A DNA stretch of 64,000 bases from Phaeodactylibacter luteus. Its GTDB lineage: Bacteria > Bacteroidota > Bacteroidia > Chitinophagales > Saprospiraceae. The position numbers and the translations under genes are program-made. The first letter of the stretch is position 1. Each line of letters starts with the position of its first letter. Below the pieces are notes generated by a model. The model searched no databases and was not told the DNA's origin. It was given only the letters and a program-made list of their open reading frames with translations. Positions 24,637-32,430 of this stretch are shown here, piece after piece. Location: the NCBI RefSeq assembly GCF_007993045.1, contig NZ_VOOR01000006.1, positions 62,001 through 126,000 of the forward strand, given 5' to 3'.

Positions 24637-25323
24637 ATGTTGGTCCCATGGTGGAAACGCTGCCTCTCCTATCTCACTGAGGTGCACGTGGAAAGTGCCC
24701 CTAGCGATGTCAACCCCCATCTCTATGTGAGCATGCGCAAGGGCAGGTTCCAATTGTCAACCGCTCACGCCATTTATTCTTACGAAGACCTATACACCAA
24801 CTTCCTCTACGCCTTCCGGCAAGTGGCCTTCAACCGGCTGCCGGGCGATGATGTGCTCATACTGGGCTTGGGCTTGGGCTCCATCCCCCTTATGCTGGAG
24901 CGCGTATTCCATACAGATTTCCGATACCTGGCCGTAGAGCTCGACCCCAGCGTCATTTATCTCGCAAATACCTATGCTTTGTCTTCCCTGCAGGCTCCGG
25001 TAACTACTATCTGTGCCGATGCTTACAGCTACATCATGCAATCTGAGGAACAGTTCAGCCTCATTTGTATGGATGTATTCCTAGATGATAATATCCCTGA
25101 GCATTTTCAGTCATCGGCCTACCTGGAAGCCCTGAGCGGGGCCTTGGAGCCCGGAGGGCTGCTTATGTTCAACCGGCTTTACCGGAATGCGGAGGATAAG
25201 ACGGCTACAGAACGGTACTACCGGGAAGTTTTTCAGCTTCAGTTCCCCAATGGCACAGCTTTGGATGTAGGGGGCAATTGGATTTTGGTGAACGACCGGG
25301 CCCTCCTAAAGGGCAAGGCATAA
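24637..25323 (+). CDS. Spermidine-synthase-like methyltransferase-fold protein
   Basis: The 228-residue protein has a Rossmann SAM-binding fold: VLILGLGLGSIPLMLERVF (motif I) and LAVELDPSVIYLANTY with the acidic residue that holds the nucleoside, then ICMDVFLDDNIPEHF. This resembles polyamine aminopropyltransferase (SpeE-like) domains, but it is shorter and lacks a visible polyamine-binding Asp pattern, so a methyltransferase or an aminopropyl transfer role cannot be separated. It is coupled to the nucleotidyltransferase gene by a 3-bp gap. Confidence 0.78.
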   Translation: MLVPWWKRCLSYLTEVHVESAPSDVNPHLYVSMRKGRFQLSTAHAIYSYEDLYTNFLYAFRQVAFNRLPGDDVLILGLGLGSIPLMLERVFHTDFRYLAVELDPSVIYLANTYALSSLQAPVTTICADAYSYIMQSEEQFSLICMDVFLDDNIPEHFQSSAYLEALSGALEPGGLLMFNRLYRNAEDKTATERYYREVFQLQFPNGTALDVGGNWILVNDRALLKGKA

Positions 25324-25350
25324 CATCTGCTAGGGCGCGGAAACAGCGGA

Positions 25351-26499
25351 TCATTTTAGCTGTTCGATCATGCGCTTGCACTGTGGCAGCGCGTACCTTC
25401 TGTAAAGGTCCTCTTCCGGCAGGTCCTCCAAAAACTGTCGGGCATTTTCCAATCGCTTTATGGCTTCCTTGGCGCTGATGTGGCGCACAGCTCCTTCAGG
25501 CAGCTGATAGCACCCTACCGTTTGGTTGATCAGGGTGCGGGCGTAGAGTTGGGCCTGCCAGTTTAGCAGGGGAGGGGAGAGGGCTTTGGCTTCGGAGAGC
25601 AGGGTCAGGATGGTATCCTGTTGGGCCAGGGCATGCTCAAGCTGTGTACTTTCAATGGCATCGTCTATGCGGCCAGCTTCATCGGCCAGCGCCTGTGCAA
25701 GTTGCCGTTTGTTTTCTGGTGTAGGGTGGAAATCCGCAGCTTCCCTCGCGAGGTATATTTGCCTTTGCCCCTTTGACATCCGCAGAAGGCTGTCGGGGGA
25801 AAGGGGCAAGCAGTGGGCCGTAGCCTGTGCTTTGGGCAGCAGCTCATCAATAGGAAGGCTGAAGGCCTCAATAGGGAGGGGGCAGGGCAATAGCTGCCAG
25901 AGCGGGGCAGCCGGCACATGGCTCAGCAGGAAGATGGCAGGGGGCGTGAAGAAATAATCGGTGCCAAATTGTTGCTGCAAGGCATCATCGGCACTAGCCC
26001 AAGTCGCATCGAGCAGTTGCCATTGCCCATCGGCCCATACGGCATTCCAGCTGTGGTCAGGGGCTGAAGGGAGCGCCCTAGGCGGCTGAAGGGCTGGCAG
26101 GGCGTAGCCGTCTACTACAGCGCAGTGCAGCCCTGCATAGTGGGCAAGCGCCTGGAAGAGCAGGGCATAGTCCATGCACAAGCCCCGCTGCCGTTTTAGT
26201 ATATCCCGTATGCTATTGTTAATGCGCCGGCCTTCCCGGGAGGCTTGTTCATCATAAGAGAGGAAGTGGGAGGTCCACGTATAAAGGGCCCGGGCTTTTC
26301 CGGTTTCACTATCGGCTGTGGCAGTCAGCCATTCGGCCAAAGCGGGAAGGTCGAACCTTAGGCTGTCGGGCGCATTCCGGGCATGCCGGTCTATGGCCCG
26401 GTACTGTGCATTGCTGTTGCTCCATGAGCAGAGCAACAGCAGCACAAAGAGCAGCTGGGCAGCCCTGTTTTTCACTTTTAGGCTTTGTTCACTCCACAT
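25351..26499 (-). CDS. Secreted transglutaminase-like protein
   Basis: The 382-residue protein has a signal peptide or anchor (about 12-31, ending NAQ) and a transglutaminase-core domain with the Cys-His-Asp triad C108 (RGLCMDYALLF), H149 (DHSWNAVW) and D164 (QLLDATWA). A C-terminal helical region with possible TPR-like helices follows (about 240-380). The fold includes protein cross-linkers and peptidases of the cell surface; the reaction cannot be told. It overlaps the zinc-ribbon gene by 11 bp and ends a three-gene overlapping unit. Confidence 0.85.
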   Translation of the reverse strand: MWSEQSLKVKNRAAQLLFVLLLLCSWSNSNAQYRAIDRHARNAPDSLRFDLPALAEWLTATADSETGKARALYTWTSHFLSYDEQASREGRRINNSIRDILKRQRGLCMDYALLFQALAHYAGLHCAVVDGYALPALQPPRALPSAPDHSWNAVWADGQWQLLDATWASADDALQQQFGTDYFFTPPAIFLLSHVPAAPLWQLLPCPLPIEAFSLPIDELLPKAQATAHCLPLSPDSLLRMSKGQRQIYLAREAADFHPTPENKRQLAQALADEAGRIDDAIESTQLEHALAQQDTILTLLSEAKALSPPLLNWQAQLYARTLINQTVGCYQLPEGAVRHISAKEAIKRLENARQFLEDLPEEDLYRRYALPQCKRMIEQLK

Positions 26500-26848
26500 A
26501 TTCCTGCCGTACGACGAGGGTCAGAAAACCGCCTTCCTTTTCGATATACCCTTGGTCATAACAAAAGCGGTATACACGCCCAGACTTGGTGATGTACTCA
26601 TTGGTGAAGTAGCTGAACTTGAAGCCTTGTTCCAGTAGTTTATCGCGGTGCACCCTCGCTTTGCCCTGTGGGTTGAGGTTGGCCATGATCCTACGGTTTT
26701 TGCGGAGGATGTTGTTGATATTGCGCATGAAGTTATTGAAATCCCTGTTCATGCGGTTGTTGTAGGCACTGCGGCAGTCTGAAGAGCAGAACTTTTTGTC
26801 TGCCCTCCCTGTAATGACTTCCCCGCACTCCGGGCATTTCCTCTTCAT
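26489..26848 (-). CDS. Small zinc-ribbon protein
   Basis: The 119-residue protein begins with a Cys4 zinc finger: CPEC near residue 5, and FCSSDC at about 20-25. A basic, Asn-rich helix (about 27-60, RDFNNFMRNINNILRKN) and a compact beta C-terminus (TKSGRVYRFCYDQGYI) follow. It has no signal peptide and so is cytoplasmic, unlike both neighbours. It overlaps the gene before it by four bases and the gene after it by 11 bases. The zinc finger hints at nucleic-acid or protein binding; the family is not recognised beyond that. Confidence 0.8.
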   Translation of the reverse strand: MKRKCPECGEVITGRADKKFCSSDCRSAYNNRMNRDFNNFMRNINNILRKNRRIMANLNPQGKARVHRDKLLEQGFKFSYFTNEYITKSGRVYRFCYDQGYIEKEGGFLTLVVRQEYVE

Positions 26849-27429
26849 ATCCGGGCATTTTTTTGGGCGAGCAGTTTGTTGTACTCTTCAATGATGGCTG
26901 GCACATCAGGGAACCTGTACCCCCGTTTGCCGATTTTCCCTGCCAGTTCCGGGGCGTGCTTTTGTAGCACCCGCCTCATCTTTTTGCGGAAGCGCCAAGG
27001 GCCTATTTTGGTGGCTCTACGGCCCTGAGGTTTCACCCAGTAAGCAATAGGGGCCATTTGTTCCGGCCTGGCCTGCAGGGCGCCGAAATCATTGCCGGTC
27101 CCTTCGGTCAGCACATAGAGGTCTAGAGGCTGGTTTTTAGCCACAATGCGCAGATAGCGCCATTTGCGTTGGACCTGCCGGCTCTCAAAAGCAAAAAACT
27201 GCCCTTTTGTACTGAATACAAACCCTTTAATGCGTTCAGCTTCAATTTGGTATACGTCCCCAAAATCATTGATGAACACAACGGTGCTGGTCTTGAGCTG
27301 ATGGTTGATGTTGGCGATGTAGCCGGTAAGCTGTGTACCGTTTTTACTGACGATATAGCCCCGCCAAGGCATAGCGTGGGCCCAAAGCGGCAACAGGGCC
27401 AATAGTAGTAGGGTGCAGATTGTTCTCAT
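26845..27429 (-). CDS. Secreted protein of unknown function, first of a trio
   Basis: The 194-residue protein has a signal peptide (about 1-19, ending AHA). The mature part is beta-rich (about 20-120), with MPWRGYIVSKNGTQLTGYI and VVFINDFGDVYQIEAERIKG, then a basic C-terminal helix pair. No catalytic motif is seen. The form with a repeated G-x-I pattern suggests a small beta-sandwich. It starts the unit that contains the zinc-ribbon and transglutaminase genes. Confidence 0.72.
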   Translation of the reverse strand: MRTICTLLLLALLPLWAHAMPWRGYIVSKNGTQLTGYIANINHQLKTSTVVFINDFGDVYQIEAERIKGFVFSTKGQFFAFESRQVQRKWRYLRIVAKNQPLDLYVLTEGTGNDFGALQARPEQMAPIAYWVKPQGRRATKIGPWRFRKKMRRVLQKHAPELAGKIGKRGYRFPDVPAIIEEYNKLLAQKNARI

Positions 27430-27542
27430 ACGCGGCCGTATTGATGTACATGTATCAAAATACGAAATCTGCCGGAATGTTGCCAGGGCTTATGTTGAAC
27501 TTGCTTAAAGGGAGAAGGGGGAAGGGCGTAAACTAAAATGTC

Positions 27543-27725
27543 GCAGGCGTCTATGCTTTTTGGGCTTTAGCCTGGCATTGGCCTAGCGCTGCGAAGGGGC
27601 GGCAGGCCTGATAAGGCCGAGCGGATAGCGAGCCCCGTAGCATAGCGGCACCTGCCGTCGGGCAGGTGCAGGCCCCTATCCTCGCGGAGGGGGCAGGCAA
27701 AAGAAACGACAACTGGCCTGCGCCC
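27543..27725 (+). repeat. Dispersed hairpin-rich intergenic repeat, copy 4 (full length)
   Basis: This complete copy starts GCAGGCGTCTATGC, has the core TGGCCTAGCGCTGCGAAGGG and GGCCGAGCGGATAGCGAG, and shows the cleanest variable hairpin: CACCTGCC-gtcg-GGCAGGTG, 8-bp stem. The 3' part is GAAACGACAACTGGCCTGCGCCC. A run of As and Gs follows at 27730-27752. It lies between two minus-strand secreted-protein genes. Confidence 0.88.
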
Positions 27726-27808
27726 AGTGGAAAAAAAGGGGGGGGGGGGGAGGAGCATCAAGCTTAAATGCCTACAGTAAGCAAGCGCAGGCCAGCGGCC
27801 GATTGGGG

Positions 27809-28423
27809 TTAATAGCTGATCCCGGTGATCACTTTGCGGTCGCGGTGTTCGCCTGCTGCCGGGTCATAGATTTCACGGATCTCATAGGAAGCCGTGACTT
27901 GCTTCCCGGCAAGGGCCTTAGGGTTGCCCATGAGCTCATCGCAGCCGGGGAAATAGCCCAGCCAGAGCAGCTTCTGCGTGCGTCCGTTCGCTTCTTTGAT
28001 GCTGATGATGGCCAGCTCGTTGCCAGAAATGCCCTGCAGTTGCCCGCTGACCTGCCCACCTGCCGGGCTAGGCTGAGGAGCGGTGGCTTGTTGCCCAGGA
28101 GCAGCTTGCTGAGAGAGCTTCATCAGCACATCCGGGCAGCGGGTGACCATGCGCATTGCGACATCTTCTCCCAGTTTCTGCATAGCTTTTTGATCAGTGG
28201 GGTTGAAATCGCCATAGGCTTTTTGGTAGGCGGCTTCATTGGCGCCCACCGCTTCCATAATGCAAAAGCCAAGCTGCATTTGCATTTCTTCGGTCTTCAT
28301 ATCCAAGAGCTTCTTCTCTTCTGCACAGGAGCAAGTCGCGATGGCCAGCTCATCGAGCAGGTCCTGTGCGATTGCAGGAAGGCTGAGCAGCGCAAGTAGG
28401 ATAGGGAGGACTAACTTTTTCAT
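27809..28423 (-). CDS. Secreted protein of unknown function
   Basis: The 204-residue product has a signal peptide (1-20, ending IAQ). A helical N-terminal half has Cys-Ser-Cys at about 31-33 and two more Cys (about 54, 95), the FCIMEAVGAN stretch and KAYGDFNPTDQKAMQKLG. A Pro/Gln-rich linker (about 107-122) leads to a beta-rich C-terminal domain. The helical part resembles other short secreted Bacteroidota proteins, but no named family is recognised. Two domains and a flexible linker suggest a two-part envelope protein. Confidence 0.72.
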   Translation of the reverse strand: MKKLVLPILLALLSLPAIAQDLLDELAIATCSCAEEKKLLDMKTEEMQMQLGFCIMEAVGANEAAYQKAYGDFNPTDQKAMQKLGEDVAMRMVTRCPDVLMKLSQQAAPGQQATAPQPSPAGGQVSGQLQGISGNELAIISIKEANGRTQKLLWLGYFPGCDELMGNPKALAGKQVTASYEIREIYDPAAGEHRDRKVITGISY

Positions 28424-28536
28424 GTCATTTGGATTTGGCCCTGTTGCAAGCCAGGTTGCAGCAGGTGGTACACGGTGCAGTATGCCCCGAAAGGGGCGAG
28501 GTGAATAATACCGGCAAAATACGGAAACCGGCCCGT

Positions 28537-28989
28537 TTATTCTTCTGCGGACTGCTGCTTTTGCAGGGCTTCTTCCCGCTCAAGGATAGCCGCCATGCTA
28601 TTGTCTTCCAGCGTTTGCAGCGTCTGATCTCGGATCATCAGGAAAACAGCACGGATGCCACATGTCTTTTCATCCTTGCACTCGTCGCACCGCTCATAGT
28701 AATTCAATGAGACACAAGGGAGGAGTGCGATAGGGCCATCAAAAAGGCGCATCACTTTGGCCAGGCTGATCTCTTCCGGTGCAGCTTTCAAAAAGTAGCC
28801 CCCTTTCCGGCCCCGCTTGCTCCGCAGAAAGCCGGCATTTTTCAAGTCCAGCAGTATCGCCTCTAAGAATTTGTGCGGGATGTTCTCCCCTTCCGCAATT
28901 TCGGAGGCAAGGATAGGGCGCTCTTCGTCTTTACGGCGGGAGATGTAAAGGAGTGCGTTGATCGCGTATTTTGATTTTTTGGACAGCAT
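28537..28989 (-). CDS. Rrf2-family transcriptional regulator with possible Fe-S cluster
   Basis: The start at 28989 (MLSKKSKYAINALLYISRR) fits Rrf2 proteins better than the upstream 29025 start and gives 150 residues. A winged helix-turn-helix fills about 1-80 (ASEIAEGENIPHKFLEAILLD, LRSKRGRKGGYFL). A Cys cluster follows (CVSLNYYERCDECKDEKTCG; spacing C-x8-C-x2-C-x5-C), richer than the three Cys of IscR and NsrR, and likely to hold an Fe-S cluster. Such regulators sense redox state, nitric oxide, or cysteine and Fe-S status. A Crp/Fnr-like palindrome lies upstream. Confidence 0.9.
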   Translation of the reverse strand: MLSKKSKYAINALLYISRRKDEERPILASEIAEGENIPHKFLEAILLDLKNAGFLRSKRGRKGGYFLKAAPEEISLAKVMRLFDGPIALLPCVSLNYYERCDECKDEKTCGIRAVFLMIRDQTLQTLEDNSMAAILEREEALQKQQSAEE

Positions 28990-29011
28990 AGGGTCGTATC
29001 GTTCTTGCTGC

Positions 29012-29019
29012 ACAAGATA
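29012..29019 (-). promoter_or_regulatory. Candidate -7 box of the rrf2 gene
   Basis: TATCTTGT on the minus strand matches TAnnTTTG with one change in the final bases. It gives a start of transcription near 29006 and a leader of about 17 nt before the ATG at 28989. Confidence 0.45.
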
Positions 29020-29041
29020 GGGCATTTTGCAGCATTGCCCA

Positions 29042-29057
29042 TGTGACAGCTGTCACA
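29042..29057. promoter_or_regulatory. Perfect Crp/Fnr-type palindrome TGTGA-N6-TCACA
   Basis: TGTGACAGCTGTCACA is an exact 16-bp palindrome and matches the TGTGA-N6-TCACA consensus of Crp/Fnr-family regulators. Its centre is about 43 bp upstream of the predicted rrf2 start site, close to the -41.5 placement used by activators of this family. It lies in the 200 bp between rrf2 and the desaturase gene. Confidence 0.65.
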
Positions 29058-29189
29058 AACCCGATCTGACAGATAGATGATCGGGGAAATAGGAAGGCCC
29101 AAGCTGAAGGGGAGGGAGGTGCCCGCTCAGCTCAGGCTTTCAGTGATGGCATAGCCTACTATTAGCGCGCCAAGCATGCTCTTGGCAGG

Positions 29190-30230
29190 TCAGGCGGCTA
29201 CACGGGCCCTTTCCAATTGGTAGAATTCGCGGAAAGAGATCATGCGCTCCTGCTGCTCGTCCCAGAGCTTGTTGAAAACACAGCGCAGGCTCTCCCGGAA
29301 CGTGATCGTAGTGACGTACCGCTGTAGCACAGGGTTTTCGCGGGCGCAGCGCGGCAAGTTGTAGTTGGGGATCAGCGAGCTGAGGTGATGAATGTGGTGG
29401 TACCCAATATTGCCCGTCAGCCAGTTGAGTACCCGGGGGAGCTTATAGTAGGTGCTGCCGCGGATAGAAGCGATCAGGTAGTCCCATTCTTGCTTCCACT
29501 TTTTGTACGTTTCTTCATGCTGATGCTGCACATAGAAAAACCAAAATGCGATGGTGCCAAAGAAAATGATGATGGGCACCTGTACCCAAAGAAATTCCCA
29601 GCCGAGGAGGTAGGTCAGCCCTACGTAAACTGCTGCTAGCCAAAAGTTGTTGGAAAACAAGGCTTTATATGCGGAGCGTACATTAGGCACTTTGATGGTC
29701 GGCCAGCGCATAGGCCCGCTAAGGTAAACGATAGGAGTGATGACAAAGAGCACGACCGGAGTGCGGAACAGACGGTACTTGAAACGCCCCCAGCGGCTGA
29801 GGTTGCGGTATTCTTCCACAGTCAGGAAAGGCACATCCCCGATGTCCCGGGGCTCCTCGTCCAGCTGCCCGCTGTGCCCGTGATGGTAATTGTGGATTTT
29901 GGACCAGTACTTGTAAGGGATGGTGCTGAAAAAACTGCAAAAATTGCCGATGATATTGTTCCAGGCCTTCGATTTCAGAAAGGAGTGGTGCCCGCAATCA
30001 TGCTGAATGATGAAAATGCGCGCTAAGAAAAAACCATTGACCAGCCCCAGCCCCAGCGTGATCCAGTACGACCAATCGAGGGAGAAGTACATGAGCACCC
30101 AGAGGGCTACAAAAGGCCCAAAGGTGTTGATGACCTGCCACCAAGCCCGTTTGTTGTCAGGCTGTTGGTAATCGGCAATGATTTTCTTCCAATCTTTGAG
30201 TTGCTGCTTGATTTCTTGTTCTACTGTCAT
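29190..30230 (-). CDS. Membrane fatty acid desaturase (acyl-lipid type)
   Basis: The start at 30230 gives 346 residues and a usual N-terminus. All three His boxes are present: HDCGHHSF (H77, H81, H82), HNYHHGHSG (H113-H117) and YHHIHHLSS (H278-H282), the di-iron ligands of membrane desaturases. Four to six membrane helices surround them. It introduces a cis double bond (omega-6/delta-12-like) into acyl lipids, for membrane fluidity; the regiochemistry cannot be read. It has its own upstream region; the Rrf2 gene lies 200 bp downstream on the same strand, and a link through the Fe or oxygen state is only suggestive. Confidence 0.9.
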   Translation of the reverse strand: MTVEQEIKQQLKDWKKIIADYQQPDNKRAWWQVINTFGPFVALWVLMYFSLDWSYWITLGLGLVNGFFLARIFIIQHDCGHHSFLKSKAWNNIIGNFCSFFSTIPYKYWSKIHNYHHGHSGQLDEEPRDIGDVPFLTVEEYRNLSRWGRFKYRLFRTPVVLFVITPIVYLSGPMRWPTIKVPNVRSAYKALFSNNFWLAAVYVGLTYLLGWEFLWVQVPIIIFFGTIAFWFFYVQHQHEETYKKWKQEWDYLIASIRGSTYYKLPRVLNWLTGNIGYHHIHHLSSLIPNYNLPRCARENPVLQRYVTTITFRESLRCVFNKLWDEQQERMISFREFYQLERARVAA

Positions 30231-30636
30231 TCCTGCAAAAAAAATTAGTTGTTGATATAGGCCTTGCGCCATAGGGCAAGGGGAAGGGGAGAGACTGCTT
30301 TTGCAGTACCCGGCCGCCGTTTTTTGAGTTTGGTGATGGGGTGGATTGTGTTAGCCGTTTGGCGCAATCCTACTGTGGGCTTTTAGCGGCTTGTGCCCGG
30401 TTTTAAGGTGTGCATGCTTTCGGGGCAACAGCTTTATAACGTCTGTCGGGCCCTAAAGATATAACAAGCAGTAAAAATACCATATCCAAAAACCAACTTA
30501 CCTGGGCAGTGGTGCCTACATCACAGGCCGCAGCCCCCATTTTTTTACACAAGGCTTACCAAATGCGGCCCAGGCCCAGCCACGTGCTGTCTGCTGCCGA
30601 GCTATTGGTGCCAAAGGGGGAGGGGCGGAAAGCGCA

Positions 30637-30790
30637 GGGCGCAAGGCAGATTCCCATTTTTTTGGCTTGCCCCCTCCGAAAGGATAGGGGCCTACCCCCG
30701 CCTGACGGCAGGGGTCGCTATGCTACGGGGCTCGCTATCCGCTCGGCCCTGTCGGGCTTGCCACCCCTTCGCAGCGCTAGTCCAATGCCC
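30637..30790 (-). repeat. Dispersed hairpin-rich intergenic repeat, copy 5
   Basis: Minus orientation. The hairpin segment has drifted: GACCCCTGCC-gtcaggcggggg instead of CACCTGCC/GGCAGG. The rest of the core (TAGCGCTGCGAAGGGG and GGGCCGAGCGGATAGCGAG) is intact. The 5' leader is shortened. The 692-bp gap 30231-30922 holds this copy and a terminator; the rest shows no gene. Confidence 0.8.
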
Positions 30791-30845
30791 CTCCAAAAGC
30801 CGGGAAGGCTGAAGGCGCTTGCGGTATTTTGAAGCCAAGCCCATG

Positions 30846-30880
30846 AAAAACCCCCGCTGGCTAAACAAGCCATCGGGGGT
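30846..30880 (-). terminator. Rho-independent terminator after gltBD
   Basis: On the minus strand ACCCCCGATGGCTTGTTTAG..GGGGGTTTTT: 11 of 12 stem pairs plus five T. It lies 43 bp after the gltD stop and ends the gltBD transcript. Confidence 0.88.
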
Positions 30881-30922
30881 CCAATCAGCAGGAAAAAACG
30901 GTAAACTAAAGACCTGCCGGGG

Positions 30923-32398
30923 CTACACACGAGCCCCTTTTGCAACCATTAATCCTTGATCTCTTGCTTCGAGCACCGATTCGCCCATAAGGAACTCATC
31001 TACCTGCCGGGCGGCCTCCCGGCCTTCGGCAATAGCCCAAACCACCAGCGACTGCCCCCGGCGCATATCACCTGCAGCAAATATCTTGTCCACAGTGGTT
31101 TTGTAGGCTTCATCTTTTACATTCCCGCGCTCGTCTACCTCTACGCCCAGCTGTGCCAGCATGCCCTCGTACTGCGGGTGCACAAAGCCAATAGCCAGTA
31201 GGGCGAGATCACAGGGTATGGTCTCTTCGCTGCCCGCTACCTCTTTAAAGGCAAACCGGCCTGTTTTCTTATCCCTCGCCCACTCAATCCTGACGAGCTG
31301 CAGCCCGGTTACCTGCCCCTGCTCGCCCGTAAAGGCTTTGGTCAGCATAGCCCATTCCCGCTGACAGCCTTCCTCGTGGCTGGTAGAGGTCCTCAGCAGT
31401 ACGGGCCAGTTGGGCCAGCTCAGGGGGTCGCGGTCCTCAGGCGGTTTGTCCATCAGCTCAATTTGTGTGACAGAGGCCGCCCCGTGCCGGTTGGAAGTGC
31501 CCACACAGTCTGCACCGGTATCCCCTCCTCCAATCACGACCACATGTTTGCCCTTGGCGGTCAGTGCTTCGGTTTCCGGGATGGGGTCACCGGCTACCCG
31601 GCGGTTGTTCTGCTCGAGGAACTCCATGGCAAAATGGACCCCTTTGAGCTCCCGGCCTGGTATGTTCAGGTCGCGCGGTACGGTAGAGCCCCCGCAGAGC
31701 ACTACGGCATCGTGCTCGGCAACAAGTGCCCCTGCGTCTATATTTCCACCCACATTAGCATTGGTGCGGAAACGGATGCCCTCGGCTTCCATCAGGGCGG
31801 CCCTACGCTCTACTACGTATTTTTCGAGCTTGAAATCGGGTATGCCATAGCGCAGCAGGCCGCCGATGCGGTCGTTGCGCTCAAATACCGTCACGGCATG
31901 CCCCGCTTTGTTGAGCTGTGCAGCTGCTGCCAGCCCGGCTGGGCCAGAGCCCACCACAGCTACTTTTTTCCCGGTGCGCATAGTCGGCGGCTGAGGGCGG
32001 GCGTAGCCGCGCTCAAAAGCTACTTCTGTAATGGATTTCTCAATGTGCTCTATAGCCACCGGCGGCTGATTGATGCCCAAGACACAGGCGGCTTCACAAG
32101 GGGCCGGGCAGATGCGGCCGGTAAACTCCGGGAAATTGTTGGTGCTGCTGAGTATTTCAAATGCCAGCTTCCAGTCTTCTTCGTATACAGCGTCGTTGAA
32201 TTCCGGTATGATATTGCCCAAGGGGCAGCCACTGTGGCAGAAAGGCACCCCACAGTCCATGCACCGAGAAGCCTGTTCCACAGTTTTTTCCTGTGGGAAT
32301 TCTTGGTAGAGCTCTTTGTAGTCTTTTATGCGTTCTTCAGGGCTGCGGGTAGAAGGCAGCTCCCGCGTATATTTCAAAAATCCTTTTGGATCAGCCAT
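30923..32398 (-). CDS. gltD: Glutamate synthase small subunit
   Basis: The 491-residue protein is the beta subunit of NADPH-dependent glutamate synthase. N-terminal Cys ligands of its Fe-S clusters are C46, C49, C54 and C58 ([15 protein letters not shown]), plus C96, C100 and C104. The FAD-binding [10 protein letters not shown] (about 151) and NADPH-binding [11 protein letters not shown] follow. It passes electrons from NADPH to GltB, where glutamine and 2-oxoglutarate become two glutamates. The start lies 32 bp after the gltB stop, so gltB-gltD is one operon and ends at the terminator at 30846-30880. Confidence 0.96.
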   Translation of the reverse strand: MADPKGFLKYTRELPSTRSPEERIKDYKELYQEFPQEKTVEQASRCMDCGVPFCHSGCPLGNIIPEFNDAVYEEDWKLAFEILSSTNNFPEFTGRICPAPCEAACVLGINQPPVAIEHIEKSITEVAFERGYARPQPPTMRTGKKVAVVGSGPAGLAAAAQLNKAGHAVTVFERNDRIGGLLRYGIPDFKLEKYVVERRAALMEAEGIRFRTNANVGGNIDAGALVAEHDAVVLCGGSTVPRDLNIPGRELKGVHFAMEFLEQNNRRVAGDPIPETEALTAKGKHVVVIGGGDTGADCVGTSNRHGAASVTQIELMDKPPEDRDPLSWPNWPVLLRTSTSHEEGCQREWAMLTKAFTGEQGQVTGLQLVRIEWARDKKTGRFAFKEVAGSEETIPCDLALLAIGFVHPQYEGMLAQLGVEVDERGNVKDEAYKTTVDKIFAAGDMRRGQSLVVWAIAEGREAARQVDEFLMGESVLEARDQGLMVAKGARV

Positions 32399-32430
32399 AA
32401 CGTTCAGTTTTCAGTATTCAAGAATAAGGC

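Noticed and set aside
23257-24753. 498-codon minus-strand open frame
   Set aside because: It is the antisense of the GlmU-like nucleotidyltransferase gene, which has clear family motifs and a good promoter.
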